Shown in pieces: positions 36,596 to 46,819 of a stretch of 64,000 nt of DNA (its first letter is position 1; every line of letters starts with the position of its first letter). Both the position numbers and the translations under genes were made by a program. Below the pieces are notes generated by a model that had not been told where the DNA came from, did no database searches, and saw only the letters and a program-made list of their open reading frames with translations. Origin of the DNA: an uncultured Opitutia bacterium (GTDB lineage Bacteria > Verrucomicrobiota > Verrucomicrobiia > Opitutales > Opitutaceae); contig CAIOAO010000011.1 of NCBI GenBank assembly GCA_903855985.1, positions 16,057 through 80,056 on the forward strand. The letters are read 5' to 3'.

Positions 36596-38479
36596 CTAAT
36601 TCGGTTTATTGATCTCAGCCGCCACGGTGGCGGCGGAAATGTCGCCGAGCGGGCGGCCGCCGGCCGGCGGACAGCCGGGCGGTTGGAGGATCGTGACCGG
36701 GGCGCTGAAGACCGGGCCGGTGCGGATGGGATTGGTCGGACCAAAGAGGGCGATGAGCGGCACGCCGAGGGCATTGGCGAGATGCATGCCACCGGTGTCG
36801 TTCGTGACGAGGAGCCGGCAGGCGCGGAGGCGGGCGCAATACTCGGGCAGGGTAGTGCGGCCGGCGACGTTCTCGACGCGTTCACCGAAGCCGGCGGCCG
36901 CGGCGTCGGTGATCGGGGTGTCGTTGGCCGTGCCGAAGAGGACAAAGCGCGCGGCGGGCAGCAGCTCGATAAGGGCGCGCCAGTGGGAGACGGGCCAGCG
37001 TTTGGCGGGGTTGTTCTCCGAGCCGCAGATCAGCCCAATCGGGGCCGACGCGAGGGGCGAAGGGCGTGGGGCGACGGGTGAGCGGTCGGGGGCGACAGTC
37101 AGGCCGAAGTGGCGGAGGAAGTTTTCCCAGAGCTCGAGCTGGTGATGGGTGCGCTCGTCGAAACCGGCGGGCACGACGTAGGCGTGCGAGAGCAGCGGGC
37201 GGCGCTTGCCGGGACGCAAGAGGCCGAACCGCTGGCGGCAGCCGGACAGCCAGGCCTCGAGGTCGCCGCGGAAGGAGTTCGTGAAAAGCAGCCAGGTGTC
37301 GGGGTAAGCGCGCCGCAGCCGCCAGAAATGCGCGTAATAACCCAGGCCCTGCGGCGGCAGGGCGTGGAGGTGGTCGGCGACGCCCCAGGATTCGAGCAGG
37401 GGCAGGAACTGCGCCTTGGCGAGAAGCGTGACCTCGGCGTCGGGTCGCGAGGCGCGCAACGCCCGGAGCAGCGGCAGCGCCATCACGACATCACCGAGCC
37501 AGTTGGGCAGGCGGATGAAGAGGCGGGTCCGGCGGGGCAGGGCGGGGAGGCCGCGCAGGCGCTGGTCGGCGTCGAGCCAGTTGCGTTTGCTTTCCAGGTG
37601 GAAGCGCCGGGCCGGGACGTCCTGGTGCCGCCAGCGGTCATGCGCCCAGAGCCACGAGGCGCAGAGCCGGTCATCGCCGCGGAGGAGATCCTCGAGCCAG
37701 CGGTTGAGCGCGACGGTGATGCCCTCGGCGGTGCGGTCGTGCGCGATGAGGGCGGATTCGAACTCGACGCGCCAGAAGCCGGTGCGGCGCGGATAAAACG
37801 AGCGGACCTCGGCGCCGTACTTGGCCGCGAGCAAACCCGGCAGCTCGGTGGTGGAGCAGACGCGGCCAAAGAACGTCGTCAGCACCCCCTGCATGCCGGC
37901 GTTTTGGTCCATGAGGATGCCGATGCAGCCCTGGCCGCGCAGGATCTTGAGCGCCTCGGCGAAGCCCTCCTTGCGCGAAAGCAGCCGCATGCCGAAACGC
38001 TCGCGGGTGGACTGCACGAATTCGTTGGCGGCGACGTTTTCGAGCGGGCGGAAAATGATGCCGAACTCCGGCAGCGGGACGGGGCTGAGCAGCTTGAGCC
38101 AGGTCTGGCTCTCCCAGAGCGCGAGGTGCAGCGTGGCGAACACGACCGGGCGCGGCCGGGCGGAGAGTTCGCGGGCGAGGGCGTCGGTGGAGGGCGCGAG
38201 CCGGGCGATGGTGCGGATGCGGGTTTCGCTCAGGTACGGCGCGGCGAGGGACAGCAGGCCGGTTTCAACCAGCTGCCGGGAGCCGGCGCGGGCGATGGTC
38301 CGGCGCCAGGCGGGCGGGCGCTCGGGAAACGCATGGGCGAGATTCGAGTGCGTGAGCCGGCGGCGCCGGCCGGCGATCCCATAGAACGCCTCTCCGAGCA
38401 CGGCGGACAATCCCTGCAGCAGCCACTCGGGGAGGTGGGCCAGGGTCCAGCCGAGGGTTTGAAGCAGCAATTTGAACAC
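36596..38479 (-). CDS. Fusion: LpxL/HtrB-type lipid A acyltransferase + GT9 heptosyltransferase
   Basis: N-terminal acyltransferase with HX4E (HLALWE) and MDQNAG; C-terminal IRLPNWLGDVVMALPLLRAL...VTNDTGGMHLANALGVPLIALFGPTNP. Confidence 0.92.
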   Translation of the reverse strand: MFKLLLQTLGWTLAHLPEWLLQGLSAVLGEAFYGIAGRRRRLTHSNLAHAFPERPPAWRRTIARAGSRQLVETGLLSLAAPYLSETRIRTIARLAPSTDALARELSARPRPVVFATLHLALWESQTWLKLLSPVPLPEFGIIFRPLENVAANEFVQSTRERFGMRLLSRKEGFAEALKILRGQGCIGILMDQNAGMQGVLTTFFGRVCSTTELPGLLAAKYGAEVRSFYPRRTGFWRVEFESALIAHDRTAEGITVALNRWLEDLLRGDDRLCASWLWAHDRWRHQDVPARRFHLESKRNWLDADQRLRGLPALPRRTRLFIRLPNWLGDVVMALPLLRALRASRPDAEVTLLAKAQFLPLLESWGVADHLHALPPQGLGYYAHFWRLRRAYPDTWLLFTNSFRGDLEAWLSGCRQRFGLLRPGKRRPLLSHAYVVPAGFDERTHHQLELWENFLRHFGLTVAPDRSPVAPRPSPLASAPIGLICGSENNPAKRWPVSHWRALIELLPAARFVLFGTANDTPITDAAAAGFGERVENVAGRTTLPEYCARLRACRLLVTNDTGGMHLANALGVPLIALFGPTNPIRTGPVFSAPVTILQPPGCPPAGGRPLGDISAATVAAEINKPN

Positions 38480-38574
38480 GCGCGGATTGATTAGCGTTTG
38501 ATTTGGAGGGCAATCTGCATCAAAGGATGCGGCCCCGGCGGTTAAAAGCAGATTCTGACCCCGGGTTCGCGACC

Positions 38575-39540
38575 ATGACCGAGCTTCTCATCATCAAACC
38601 CTCCTCCCTGGGCGACATTGTCCATGCGCTGCAGGTGGCCACCACGCTGAAGGCGCAGGTGGAAGGGCTGCGCATTTCGTGGATCGTGGGCGACATCTTT
38701 GCGCCGATCGTGCGCGCCTGCGAGGCGGTGGACCACGTTTATGTCTTTGAGCGCAAGGGCGGCACGAAGGGCTTCCTCAAGCTCATGAAGGAGGTCCGGA
38801 AGACGAAGTTCGACTACGCCTTCGACATGCAGGGCCTGCTGCGCACGGGGCTGATGATGTCCCGCGTGCACGCCAAGGTGAAGGCCGGCCGGAGCGACGC
38901 GCGCGAGTGGTCGGGGATGTTCTACAACCGCAAGGTGGCGCTGCCGCCGGATGGCCGCCGCAGCCATGCGATTGATATCCTGCTGCAGTTCTGCCCGGTG
39001 CTCGACGCGAAACCGGAACTGCGCGGCACGCTGAAATTCCGCGAGGTGGACGAGCTCAAGCTCAGCTTCGCCGAGGGGCGGGGAGGGGCGAAGCCGTTCC
39101 TGATGTTTCCCGACAGCCGCCGCGCGGAGAAGTGCTGGGGCGGGTTCAAGCAGCTGACGGAGATGATTCTGCGCGAGAACAAGGCGCGGAAGGTCATCTG
39201 GGCCGGCAACAACCGCGTGCCTGACCGCAACGCCTATCCCCCCGAGCAATTCCTCAACCTGACCGCCAACACCAGCCTCGTGTCGCTGCCCGCGCTCATC
39301 AAGCGGGCCGACTGGGTCATCACCAATGACAGCGGCCCGATGCACCTCGCCGCCGCGCTGGGCGTGCGCACGCTGGGCATCTTCGGCCCGACGGATCCGC
39401 GGCTGTTCGGCCCGTATCCGCTGACCGGCCCGACGAACTTCGTTGTGCAGGCGCCGGTGGGCGACCTCAAGCTCCTCTCGGCTAAGGACGTCTACGCCCG
39501 TTTCCAGAAAATCCGGGCGCGTTTTGAAAAAGGCCGCTAA
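38575..39540 (+). CDS. Glycosyltransferase family 9 (heptosyltransferase-like)
   Basis: LLIIKPSSLGDIVHALQVATTL; ITNDSGPMHLAAALGVRTLGIFGPTDP. Confidence 0.93.
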   Translation: MTELLIIKPSSLGDIVHALQVATTLKAQVEGLRISWIVGDIFAPIVRACEAVDHVYVFERKGGTKGFLKLMKEVRKTKFDYAFDMQGLLRTGLMMSRVHAKVKAGRSDAREWSGMFYNRKVALPPDGRRSHAIDILLQFCPVLDAKPELRGTLKFREVDELKLSFAEGRGGAKPFLMFPDSRRAEKCWGGFKQLTEMILRENKARKVIWAGNNRVPDRNAYPPEQFLNLTANTSLVSLPALIKRADWVITNDSGPMHLAAALGVRTLGIFGPTDPRLFGPYPLTGPTNFVVQAPVGDLKLLSAKDVYARFQKIRARFEKGR

Positions 39541-39551
39541 CACCTTCCGTC

Positions 39552-40820
39552 ATGCTTGATCCCAAACTTCTCCGCGAAACCCCGGACCTCGTCCGGGCCG
39601 CGATTGCCAAGAAACACCTCGAGGTGGATGTCGACGCCGTGCTGGCGCTGGATGCCGCCTGGCGCGCGCAGCTGCAGGAAGTCGAGGCGCTCCGGGCCAC
39701 GCAGAAGGCGGCCAATACCGCGATGGCGGCGCTGCCCAAGGGTTCGCCCGAATTCATCGCCAAGGTCGCCGAGATGAAGGCCGTGTCGGCGCAGGCGAAG
39801 GAGCGTGAGGTGAAGCTGAAGGAGGCCGAGGAAAAGCTGCACCAGGCGATGCTTTCCCTGCCGAATCTGCCCCATGCCAGCGTGCCCGAGGGGCGCACGC
39901 CGGAGGACAACGTGGTCGCCTCGACGCATGGCGACCCGGCGCAGGTCGGGGCGTTTGCCAAGCCGCACTGGGAGATCCCGGGCTTTGAGAAGCTGTTCGA
40001 TTTTGCGCGCGGCGCGAAGGTCACGGGCGCGGGTTTCCCGTTTTTCATCGGCGACGGCGCGAAGCTCGTGCGGGCGCTGCTGCATTTCTTTTTGGAGGAG
40101 GATGCCAAGGCCGGCTACGTCGAGGTCAGCCCGCCGATCTTCGTCAACGCCGCCAGCGCGACCGCGACCGGCCAGCTGCCGGACAAGGAAGGCCAGATGT
40201 ACGAGACGCAGGACCGCCTGTTCGCCGTGCCGACGGCGGAGGTCCCGCTGACGAATTTCTTCCGCGACGAGATTCTCGAGGAGTCCGTGCTGCCGGTCTA
40301 CCGTTGCGCCTACACGCCGTGTTTCCGCCGCGAGGCGGGCAGCTACGGCAAGGACGTGCGCGGACTCAACCGCGTGCACCAGTTCGACAAGGTCGAGCTG
40401 CTGAAGTGGGTGCACCCCGCGACGAGCTACGACGAACTCGACAAGCTGCGCATTGATGCCGAGCAGCTGCTCCGGAAACTCGAGCTCCCGTACCGCGTGC
40501 TGCTGATGTGCGGCGGTGACATGGGCTTTGCGCAGGCGAAGAAATACGACCTCGAGGTCTGGGGCGGGGGCCAGAAGCGCTGGCTCGAGGTTTCGAGCTG
40601 CTCGAACTTCGAGGCCTTCCAGGCGCGCCGGGCCCAGATCCGGTTCCGCTCGAAGGAAACCGGCAAGCCCGAGCTCGTGCACACGATCAACGGGTCGGGT
40701 CTCGCCGTGCCGCGCGTGCTGGCGGCGATTTTGGAGAATAACCTGCAGGCCGATGGCCGGGTGAAGATTCCCGCCGCGCTCGTGCCGTATTTCGGCAAGG
40801 AGTACCTGAGCTTCCAGTGA
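39552..40820 (+). CDS. serS: Seryl-tRNA synthetase
   Basis: MLDPKLLRETPDLVRAA; CFRREAGSYGKDVRGLNRVHQFDKVE; NGSGLAVPRVLAAILEN. Confidence 0.97.
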   Translation: MLDPKLLRETPDLVRAAIAKKHLEVDVDAVLALDAAWRAQLQEVEALRATQKAANTAMAALPKGSPEFIAKVAEMKAVSAQAKEREVKLKEAEEKLHQAMLSLPNLPHASVPEGRTPEDNVVASTHGDPAQVGAFAKPHWEIPGFEKLFDFARGAKVTGAGFPFFIGDGAKLVRALLHFFLEEDAKAGYVEVSPPIFVNAASATATGQLPDKEGQMYETQDRLFAVPTAEVPLTNFFRDEILEESVLPVYRCAYTPCFRREAGSYGKDVRGLNRVHQFDKVELLKWVHPATSYDELDKLRIDAEQLLRKLELPYRVLLMCGGDMGFAQAKKYDLEVWGGGQKRWLEVSSCSNFEAFQARRAQIRFRSKETGKPELVHTINGSGLAVPRVLAAILENNLQADGRVKIPAALVPYFGKEYLSFQ

Positions 40821-40881
40821 CCGGGGCTAACGTTCGCGCCCCGGCCGCCGTGGGCACGACTCCTGGAGACCACACCGGGCC

Positions 40882-41931
40882 ATGAAGCGAAAAACCAAGC
40901 CCGACTGGCCGGCGATTGCCGCGGCCGTGGCGGCCCGGATTCCGCATGAGGCGCTGCATCCGGGGGCGATGACGACTGCGCTGGCGGAGTCGAAGCCGCG
41001 CAAGGCCGGGACGGCGGCGGCGCGCTGGGCGGTGGCGTTTTCCGGCGGAGCGGACTCGCTGGCGCTGCTCCTGGTGCTGTGGGCGGAGGGACCCGGCCGG
41101 TGGGGCCGGGGGTTTACCGTGCTGCATTTCAACCACCGGTTGCGGGGCCGGGCGTCCACGGCGGATGAAAATTTTTGCGCCCAGGTGTGCACCGCACTCG
41201 GAGTGAAGCAGGTGACCGGCCGCTGGCGTGCGGCGCGGAAGGGCGCGAGCGAGGCCGAGGCGCGCGCGGCGCGGTTTGAGTTTTTCACCCGCGAAATGAG
41301 CCGGCGGAAACTCCGGCTGCTCTGGCTTGGTCAGCAGCAGGATGACATTGCGGAGACGTTTTTCATGCGGCTGGCGCGCGGCAGTGGCACGGCGGGGCTG
41401 GCTGCGCCGAGGCCGGCGCAGGCGATGCCGGGCGGGCGCTGTCACCTGCGGCCCTTGCTGACCCTGCCGAAGGCCGGGATTGTCACGGCGCTGCGGCAGG
41501 CCGGCGCCACCTGGCGGGAGGATGCGAGCAACGCGGGTGGCGATTTTTTCCGCAACCGCGTGCGGCGGGACGTGCTGCCGGCGTGGCAGCGGGCCGCGGA
41601 GCGCGACGCGCTGGGCGGGGCGGCGCTTTCCCGGGAATTGCTCGAGGAGGACGACACGGCGTTGGAGGCCTGGCTCGCGGAAGTGCGCCCGTTGGGGGAG
41701 GATGGCTCGCTCAATTTGAGCAAACTCGCGGGCAAGCCGCGCGGGCTCGTGCGGCGGGCGCTGCACCGCTGGCTGCTCGCGCAACCCATGGTGATCCGGA
41801 TCTCGCGGCAGGCGTTCGACGCCCTGCTCCGGGACGTACTCAGCGGCCGAGCCACGCGGCACAGTCTGGGTCGGGACGGGTTCGCCGTGATCGGGAAAGG
41901 TCGCCTGCGTTTTGCGCCCGGGAGGAAATAA
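40882..41931 (+). CDS. tilS: tRNA(Ile)-lysidine synthetase
   Basis: [54 protein letters not shown]. Confidence 0.93.
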   Translation: MKRKTKPDWPAIAAAVAARIPHEALHPGAMTTALAESKPRKAGTAAARWAVAFSGGADSLALLLVLWAEGPGRWGRGFTVLHFNHRLRGRASTADENFCAQVCTALGVKQVTGRWRAARKGASEAEARAARFEFFTREMSRRKLRLLWLGQQQDDIAETFFMRLARGSGTAGLAAPRPAQAMPGGRCHLRPLLTLPKAGIVTALRQAGATWREDASNAGGDFFRNRVRRDVLPAWQRAAERDALGGAALSRELLEEDDTALEAWLAEVRPLGEDGSLNLSKLAGKPRGLVRRALHRWLLAQPMVIRISRQAFDALLRDVLSGRATRHSLGRDGFAVIGKGRLRFAPGRK

Positions 41932-42007
41932 TCGCGCTAATTCCAGCCTCCCCCCAATTGACTTATCGGCGGGGAACATTCACCTTCACCCCTCAGTCCC
42001 AATCCCC

Positions 42008-44029
42008 ATGTCCGAACTCGATAACAACAAGAAGCAACGCCGTTCGCTCAAGAACCTGCCCCCGGATCGGTTCCAGCCCAAGATGCTGGTGATCTGGCTG
42101 GTCATTGTCGTGGCGGCGGTCGCGCTGCTGTTCTTCGCCCCGGGCCGGCTGACCTCGCCGGCCACCCTGAAGATCCAGGATGTGGTTGACCTGACCGAGG
42201 CCGGCAAGGTCAAGGAAGGCATGATCCGCCAGGATGGTTCCGGCGGCCGCGACTGGGTGGTGATCACGGGTGAAGCCAAGGAAGCCACCCTCGAGAGCGA
42301 TCGCGGCGCGACGAACCAGTTCCGCGCGGCCGGCCGCCTCACCGACGCCAATGCGGAGCGCCTCCAGAAGTCCAAGAAGTTCACCGAGCAACCGACGACC
42401 ACGCTGCTGACGTCCATCGCGGCGCAGGTGATCCCGTTCCTGCTCATCATCGGCCTGCTTTATTTCCTCTTCATCCGCCAGCTCCGGCAGGCGGGCAAGG
42501 GCGCGCTCAGCTTCGGCAAGAGCCGCGCCAAGCTGCTGACCCGCGACCGCGACAAGGTGATGTTCGCCGATGTGGCGGGCTGCGACGAGGCCAAGGAAGA
42601 GGTCAGCGAGGTCGTCGAATTTTTGAAGGACCCGAAGAAGTTCACCAAGATGGGTGGCAAGATCCCGAAGGGTATCCTGATGGTCGGCCCCCCGGGTACC
42701 GGCAAGACGTTGCTCGCCAAGGCCGTGGCCGGCGAGGCGGACGTGCCGTTCTTCAGCATCTCGGGCTCGGACTTCGTGGAAATGTTCGTGGGCGTCGGCG
42801 CCAGCCGCGTGCGCGACATGTTTGAGCAGGGCCGCAAGAGCGCCCCGTGCCTGATCTTTATCGACGAAATCGACGCCGTCGGCCGCCAGCGCGGCGCCGG
42901 GGTCGGCGGCGGCAATGACGAGCGCGAACAGACGCTCAACTCACTGCTCGTGGAGATGGACGGCTTCGACACCACCGAGGGCGTGATCATCATCGCGGCG
43001 ACGAACCGCCCCGACGTGCTCGACAGCGCGCTGCTGCGCCCGGGCCGCTTTGACCGCCAGATCATGGTGGACCTGCCCGACATCCTCGGCCGCGAACAGA
43101 TCCTCCGGGTGCATGCCCGCAAGATCAACCTGGCCGAGAGCGTGGACCTCAGCGTCATCGCCCGCGGCACGCCCGGCCTGTCCGGCGCGGATCTGGCCAA
43201 TCTCCTCAACGAAGCCGCGCTGCTCGCGGCCCGCCGCAACAAAAAGCGCGTCGAGATGATCGACGTGGATGATGCGCGCGAGAAGGTCCAGTTTGGCCGC
43301 GAACGCCGCCGCCTGATGGATGACGAGGAGAAGAAGCTGACGGCCTACCACGAGGCCGGCCATGCGCTCGTGCAGGCGGTGCTCGATGACGGGCACATGC
43401 CGGTGCACAAGGTGACGATCATCCCGCGCGGCCACAGCCTGGGCAGCACGATGTTCATCCCCAAGAAGGACATTCTCACGCACGCCATGAAGCGGATGCT
43501 CAACCAGATCGCCATGGGCCTCAGCGGCCGCATTGCCGAGGAACTGGTCATGGGCGACGTCTCCAGCGGCGCCGGCGGCGACATCAAGCAGGTCACCAAG
43601 ATCGCCCGCCACATGGTGTGCGACTGGGGCATGAGCTCGCTCGGCATGATCTCGTACGGGGACAACTCCGACACGGTGTTTCTCGGCCGCGAGATCACCC
43701 GCAACCACGCCTACAGCGAGGACACCGCCCGCAAGATTGACGCGGAGATTTCCCGGATCGTCGACACACAGTACGCCCGCGCCAAGGACATCATCCTCGG
43801 TAAGCGTGATGCGCTCGACAAGATCGCGGCGGCGCTGCTCGAGTATGAGACCATCGAGGGCAAGCACGTCCTCGAGATCCTGAACTTCGGCGAGATCCGC
43901 TCGCCCATCATCGTGGAGAAGCCGACCAAGCCGGACGCGAAGACCGCCGACAAGAAGGCCGCGGGCAAACCCGCGACCATCCCCCCGTTGCCCGCCGGCG
44001 GGGCCGAGCCGGCCCCGACGCCGGCTTGA
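42008..44029 (+). CDS. ftsH: ATP-dependent zinc metalloprotease FtsH
   Basis: [38 protein letters not shown]. Confidence 0.98.
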   Translation: MSELDNNKKQRRSLKNLPPDRFQPKMLVIWLVIVVAAVALLFFAPGRLTSPATLKIQDVVDLTEAGKVKEGMIRQDGSGGRDWVVITGEAKEATLESDRGATNQFRAAGRLTDANAERLQKSKKFTEQPTTTLLTSIAAQVIPFLLIIGLLYFLFIRQLRQAGKGALSFGKSRAKLLTRDRDKVMFADVAGCDEAKEEVSEVVEFLKDPKKFTKMGGKIPKGILMVGPPGTGKTLLAKAVAGEADVPFFSISGSDFVEMFVGVGASRVRDMFEQGRKSAPCLIFIDEIDAVGRQRGAGVGGGNDEREQTLNSLLVEMDGFDTTEGVIIIAATNRPDVLDSALLRPGRFDRQIMVDLPDILGREQILRVHARKINLAESVDLSVIARGTPGLSGADLANLLNEAALLAARRNKKRVEMIDVDDAREKVQFGRERRRLMDDEEKKLTAYHEAGHALVQAVLDDGHMPVHKVTIIPRGHSLGSTMFIPKKDILTHAMKRMLNQIAMGLSGRIAEELVMGDVSSGAGGDIKQVTKIARHMVCDWGMSSLGMISYGDNSDTVFLGREITRNHAYSEDTARKIDAEISRIVDTQYARAKDIILGKRDALDKIAAALLEYETIEGKHVLEILNFGEIRSPIIVEKPTKPDAKTADKKAAGKPATIPPLPAGGAEPAPTPA

Positions 44030-44057
44030 AGCCGTTTCCAGTCTGATTTTTAGCCCT

Positions 44058-44087
44058 CGGCGCGAAGCAATTCGCGCCGATTTCATT
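44058..44087 (+). terminator. Intrinsic terminator of ftsH
   Basis: cggcgcgaa-GCAA-ttcgcgccg 9-bp stem, GNRA loop, then T-rich tract. Confidence 0.85.
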
Positions 44088-44163
44088 TCCGGACTCCCGC
44101 GGGCCGGATGCGTAAAAATCGTCCTTGGATTTGGGATTTCAGCGCACAGTGTAGGGCTTCCGC

Positions 44164-45522
44164 ATGAAAATCTGCTGCATTGGAGCTGGTTACGTTGGTG
44201 GCCCGACCATGGCGATGATCGCCCTGAAGGCCCCTGACATCGAAGTGAAGGTCGTGGACATGAACGCGACCCGGATTGCGGCCTGGAATTCGGGCACGCT
44301 GCCGATCTATGAGCCCGGCCTGGCGGAGGTCGTGGAAAAGACGCGGGGCAAGAACCTGCATTTCTCCACGGACGTGAACGCGGCGATTGCCGGTGCGGAC
44401 ATCATCTTTGTGGCGGTGAACACCCCGACCAAGACCTACGGCGTGGGCGCGGGGCGGGCGGCGGACCTGCGGTTTATCGAGTCGGTGGCGCGGACCATTG
44501 CCGAGGTGGCGACCGGCCCGAAGATCATCGTCGAGAAATCGACCATCCCCGTGAAGACGGCGGAGACGATCAAGGACATCCTCGCCGCCAACACCCGTGG
44601 GATCAAATTTGAGGTGCTCTCGAATCCCGAGTTCCTGGCCGAGGGTACGGCCGTGGCGGACCTGCTGATGCCCGACCGCGTGCTCATCGGCGGCGAGCGC
44701 ACCCCGGGAGGGGAGAAGGCCCTGCAGACGCTGGTCGAGGTCTACGCCCGCTGGGTCCCGCGCGACCGCATCATCACGACCAACCTGTGGTCGTCGGAGC
44801 TGTCCAAGCTCGTCGCCAACGCGTTCCTGGCGCAGCGCATCTCGTCGATCAACTCGATCTCGGCCCTCTGCGAGGCGACGGGGGCGGATGTGGACGAGGT
44901 GGCGAATGCGATTGGGCGGGACTCGCGCATCGGCCCGAAGTTTTTGAAGGCCTCGGTGGGCTTTGGCGGCTCCTGCTTCCAGAAGGACATCCTGAACCTC
45001 GTTTATCTCTGCGAGCACTACGGCCTGCCGGAGGTGGCCGCGTACTGGGACGGGGTGGTGAAGATGAACGACTGGCAGAAACGCCGGTTTGCCGGGAAGA
45101 TTTCCCGCGCGCTGTTCAACACTGTCGCGGACAAGAAAATCGCGATCCTGGGTTTTGCGTTCAAGAAGGACACCAACGACACGCGCGAATCCCCGGCGAT
45201 CTCGGTGTGCCGGGACCTGCTCGCGGAACAGGCGAAGGTCGTGGTCTACGACCCGAAGGTGTCGGCGGAGGAAATCCGCCTGGACGTGCTCGGCAAGGGC
45301 AAGGACGACCCGCGTCTGACCGTGGCGAAGACCGCCTACGAGGCGGCCGACGGCGCGCATGCCATCGCCGTGGTGACCGAGTGGGACGAATTCAAGAAGC
45401 TCGACTACGCGAAGATGCTCGGCGCGATGCACAAGCCGGCGTTCATCTTCGACGGGCGCAACATCCTCGACCTGGCCAAGCTGGAAGCCATGGGCTTTCG
45501 GACTTACGGAATCGGGAAGTAA
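44164..45522 (+). CDS. ugd: UDP-glucose 6-dehydrogenase (nucleotide sugar dehydrogenase)
   Basis: [57 protein letters not shown]. Confidence 0.96.
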   Translation: MKICCIGAGYVGGPTMAMIALKAPDIEVKVVDMNATRIAAWNSGTLPIYEPGLAEVVEKTRGKNLHFSTDVNAAIAGADIIFVAVNTPTKTYGVGAGRAADLRFIESVARTIAEVATGPKIIVEKSTIPVKTAETIKDILAANTRGIKFEVLSNPEFLAEGTAVADLLMPDRVLIGGERTPGGEKALQTLVEVYARWVPRDRIITTNLWSSELSKLVANAFLAQRISSINSISALCEATGADVDEVANAIGRDSRIGPKFLKASVGFGGSCFQKDILNLVYLCEHYGLPEVAAYWDGVVKMNDWQKRRFAGKISRALFNTVADKKIAILGFAFKKDTNDTRESPAISVCRDLLAEQAKVVVYDPKVSAEEIRLDVLGKGKDDPRLTVAKTAYEAADGAHAIAVVTEWDEFKKLDYAKMLGAMHKPAFIFDGRNILDLAKLEAMGFRTYGIGK

Positions 45523-45551
45523 GCGCGCCTCGCCCGAGGTGGGGCGTGGCT

Positions 45552-46811
45552 TCAGACGATCGGCAGATCGGCAAATTTGCCGCCCAGCACCAACTCGGAT
45601 GGGCAGGCGAGCCAGTGGTTGAGCATTGTGGCGTAGACACTGCGGAAGTCGGTCGAGTAAGTGAGGTCCTGGTTAAGGGCCAGGTTGAGTGCCGGGGCGG
45701 TGCCGTGCAGGCCGCCTTTCACCTTGGAGCCCAGGACAAACAGCGGCGCGGCGGTGCCGTGGTCGGTGCCGCGGCTCTCGTTTTCACTCGGGCGGCGGCC
45801 GAACTCGGAGAACGTCATCGTGGTGACCTGGCCGTCGAGCTTGTGCAGCTCGAGGTCCTTTTGAAACGCGGCGAGGCCGTCGGAGAGCGTCGTGAGCAGG
45901 TTGGCCTGCTGGTTGGCCTGGTTGCTGTGGGTGTCGAAGCCGCTGAGCGAGACGAAGTACACCCGCGTGGGCAGGCCGGCGGCGATCAGGCCGGCGATAT
46001 TCCTCAGCGAGGCGGCAAACGCGTTGGCAGGATAGCTGGCGGCCGGCTGGTAGCCGCCGAGGACGCGCTGGACTTTTTTCTCGGTGACGAGCGAGTCCAT
46101 GAGCGTGTGCTTGAGGAAGGTCGCATTGTCGTTCTCGGCGGCACCGGGCTGGCTGACGAGCGACTCGAGGAACTGGCGGTTTTCCTCGTTTTCCTTGCGG
46201 TTGCCCGCGCCAGGCAGGAGGCCAAACGTCGGATGGTCCTGGGCGCTGAGGAAGGATTGCGGCACGCCGTTGCTGATGTGCAGGCCGACCGGGTCGTGGG
46301 CATCCGCGCCGGGCCCGCCGGCGCAGGCATTGTCCATGAAGCGACCAATCCAGCCCGTGGAGAGAAACTCGCTGCTGCCGCTGGCGGTTTCCCAGATCTC
46401 GCTCGAGCGGAAATGGCTGCGGTTGGGGTTGGGATAGCCAACGTTCTGGACGACGGCGAGTTTGCCGTCCTTCAGCAGGCGGTGCAGGGCGGTGCACGAC
46501 GGGTGCAGGCCGAGGGTGTCGTTGATGCGCAGCACCTTCTCCTTGGCGAGGCCGAGGGTGGGCCGCAGGCGGTAATAGTTGGCGTCCTCGTACGGGACGA
46601 GGGTGTTGAGGCCGTCGTTGCCGCCGGCGAGCTGGACGAGCACGAGGATGGGCCGGTCTTTTTCTGGGGTGGGCGTTCCGGCGAGGGCGGAATTGACGAG
46701 GAACTCGGGGGCGAAGCGGGCGAAGGCGAGCAGGCCGATGCCGCGGCCGGTGAGCTGGAGGAATTCACGCCGCGTGGTGGGGAACAAAGGAGTGGGAGCG
46801 TTCGAGGACAT
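45552..46811 (-). CDS. DUF1501 protein with Tat-like signal
   Basis: TRREFLQLTGRGIGL; VLVQLAGGNDGLNTLVPY; MTFSEFGRRPSENESRGTDHGTAAPLFVLG. Confidence 0.93.
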   Translation of the reverse strand: MSSNAPTPLFPTTRREFLQLTGRGIGLLAFARFAPEFLVNSALAGTPTPEKDRPILVLVQLAGGNDGLNTLVPYEDANYYRLRPTLGLAKEKVLRINDTLGLHPSCTALHRLLKDGKLAVVQNVGYPNPNRSHFRSSEIWETASGSSEFLSTGWIGRFMDNACAGGPGADAHDPVGLHISNGVPQSFLSAQDHPTFGLLPGAGNRKENEENRQFLESLVSQPGAAENDNATFLKHTLMDSLVTEKKVQRVLGGYQPAASYPANAFAASLRNIAGLIAAGLPTRVYFVSLSGFDTHSNQANQQANLLTTLSDGLAAFQKDLELHKLDGQVTTMTFSEFGRRPSENESRGTDHGTAAPLFVLGSKVKGGLHGTAPALNLALNQDLTYSTDFRSVYATMLNHWLACPSELVLGGKFADLPIV

Positions 46812-46819
46812 GGCGGGAA

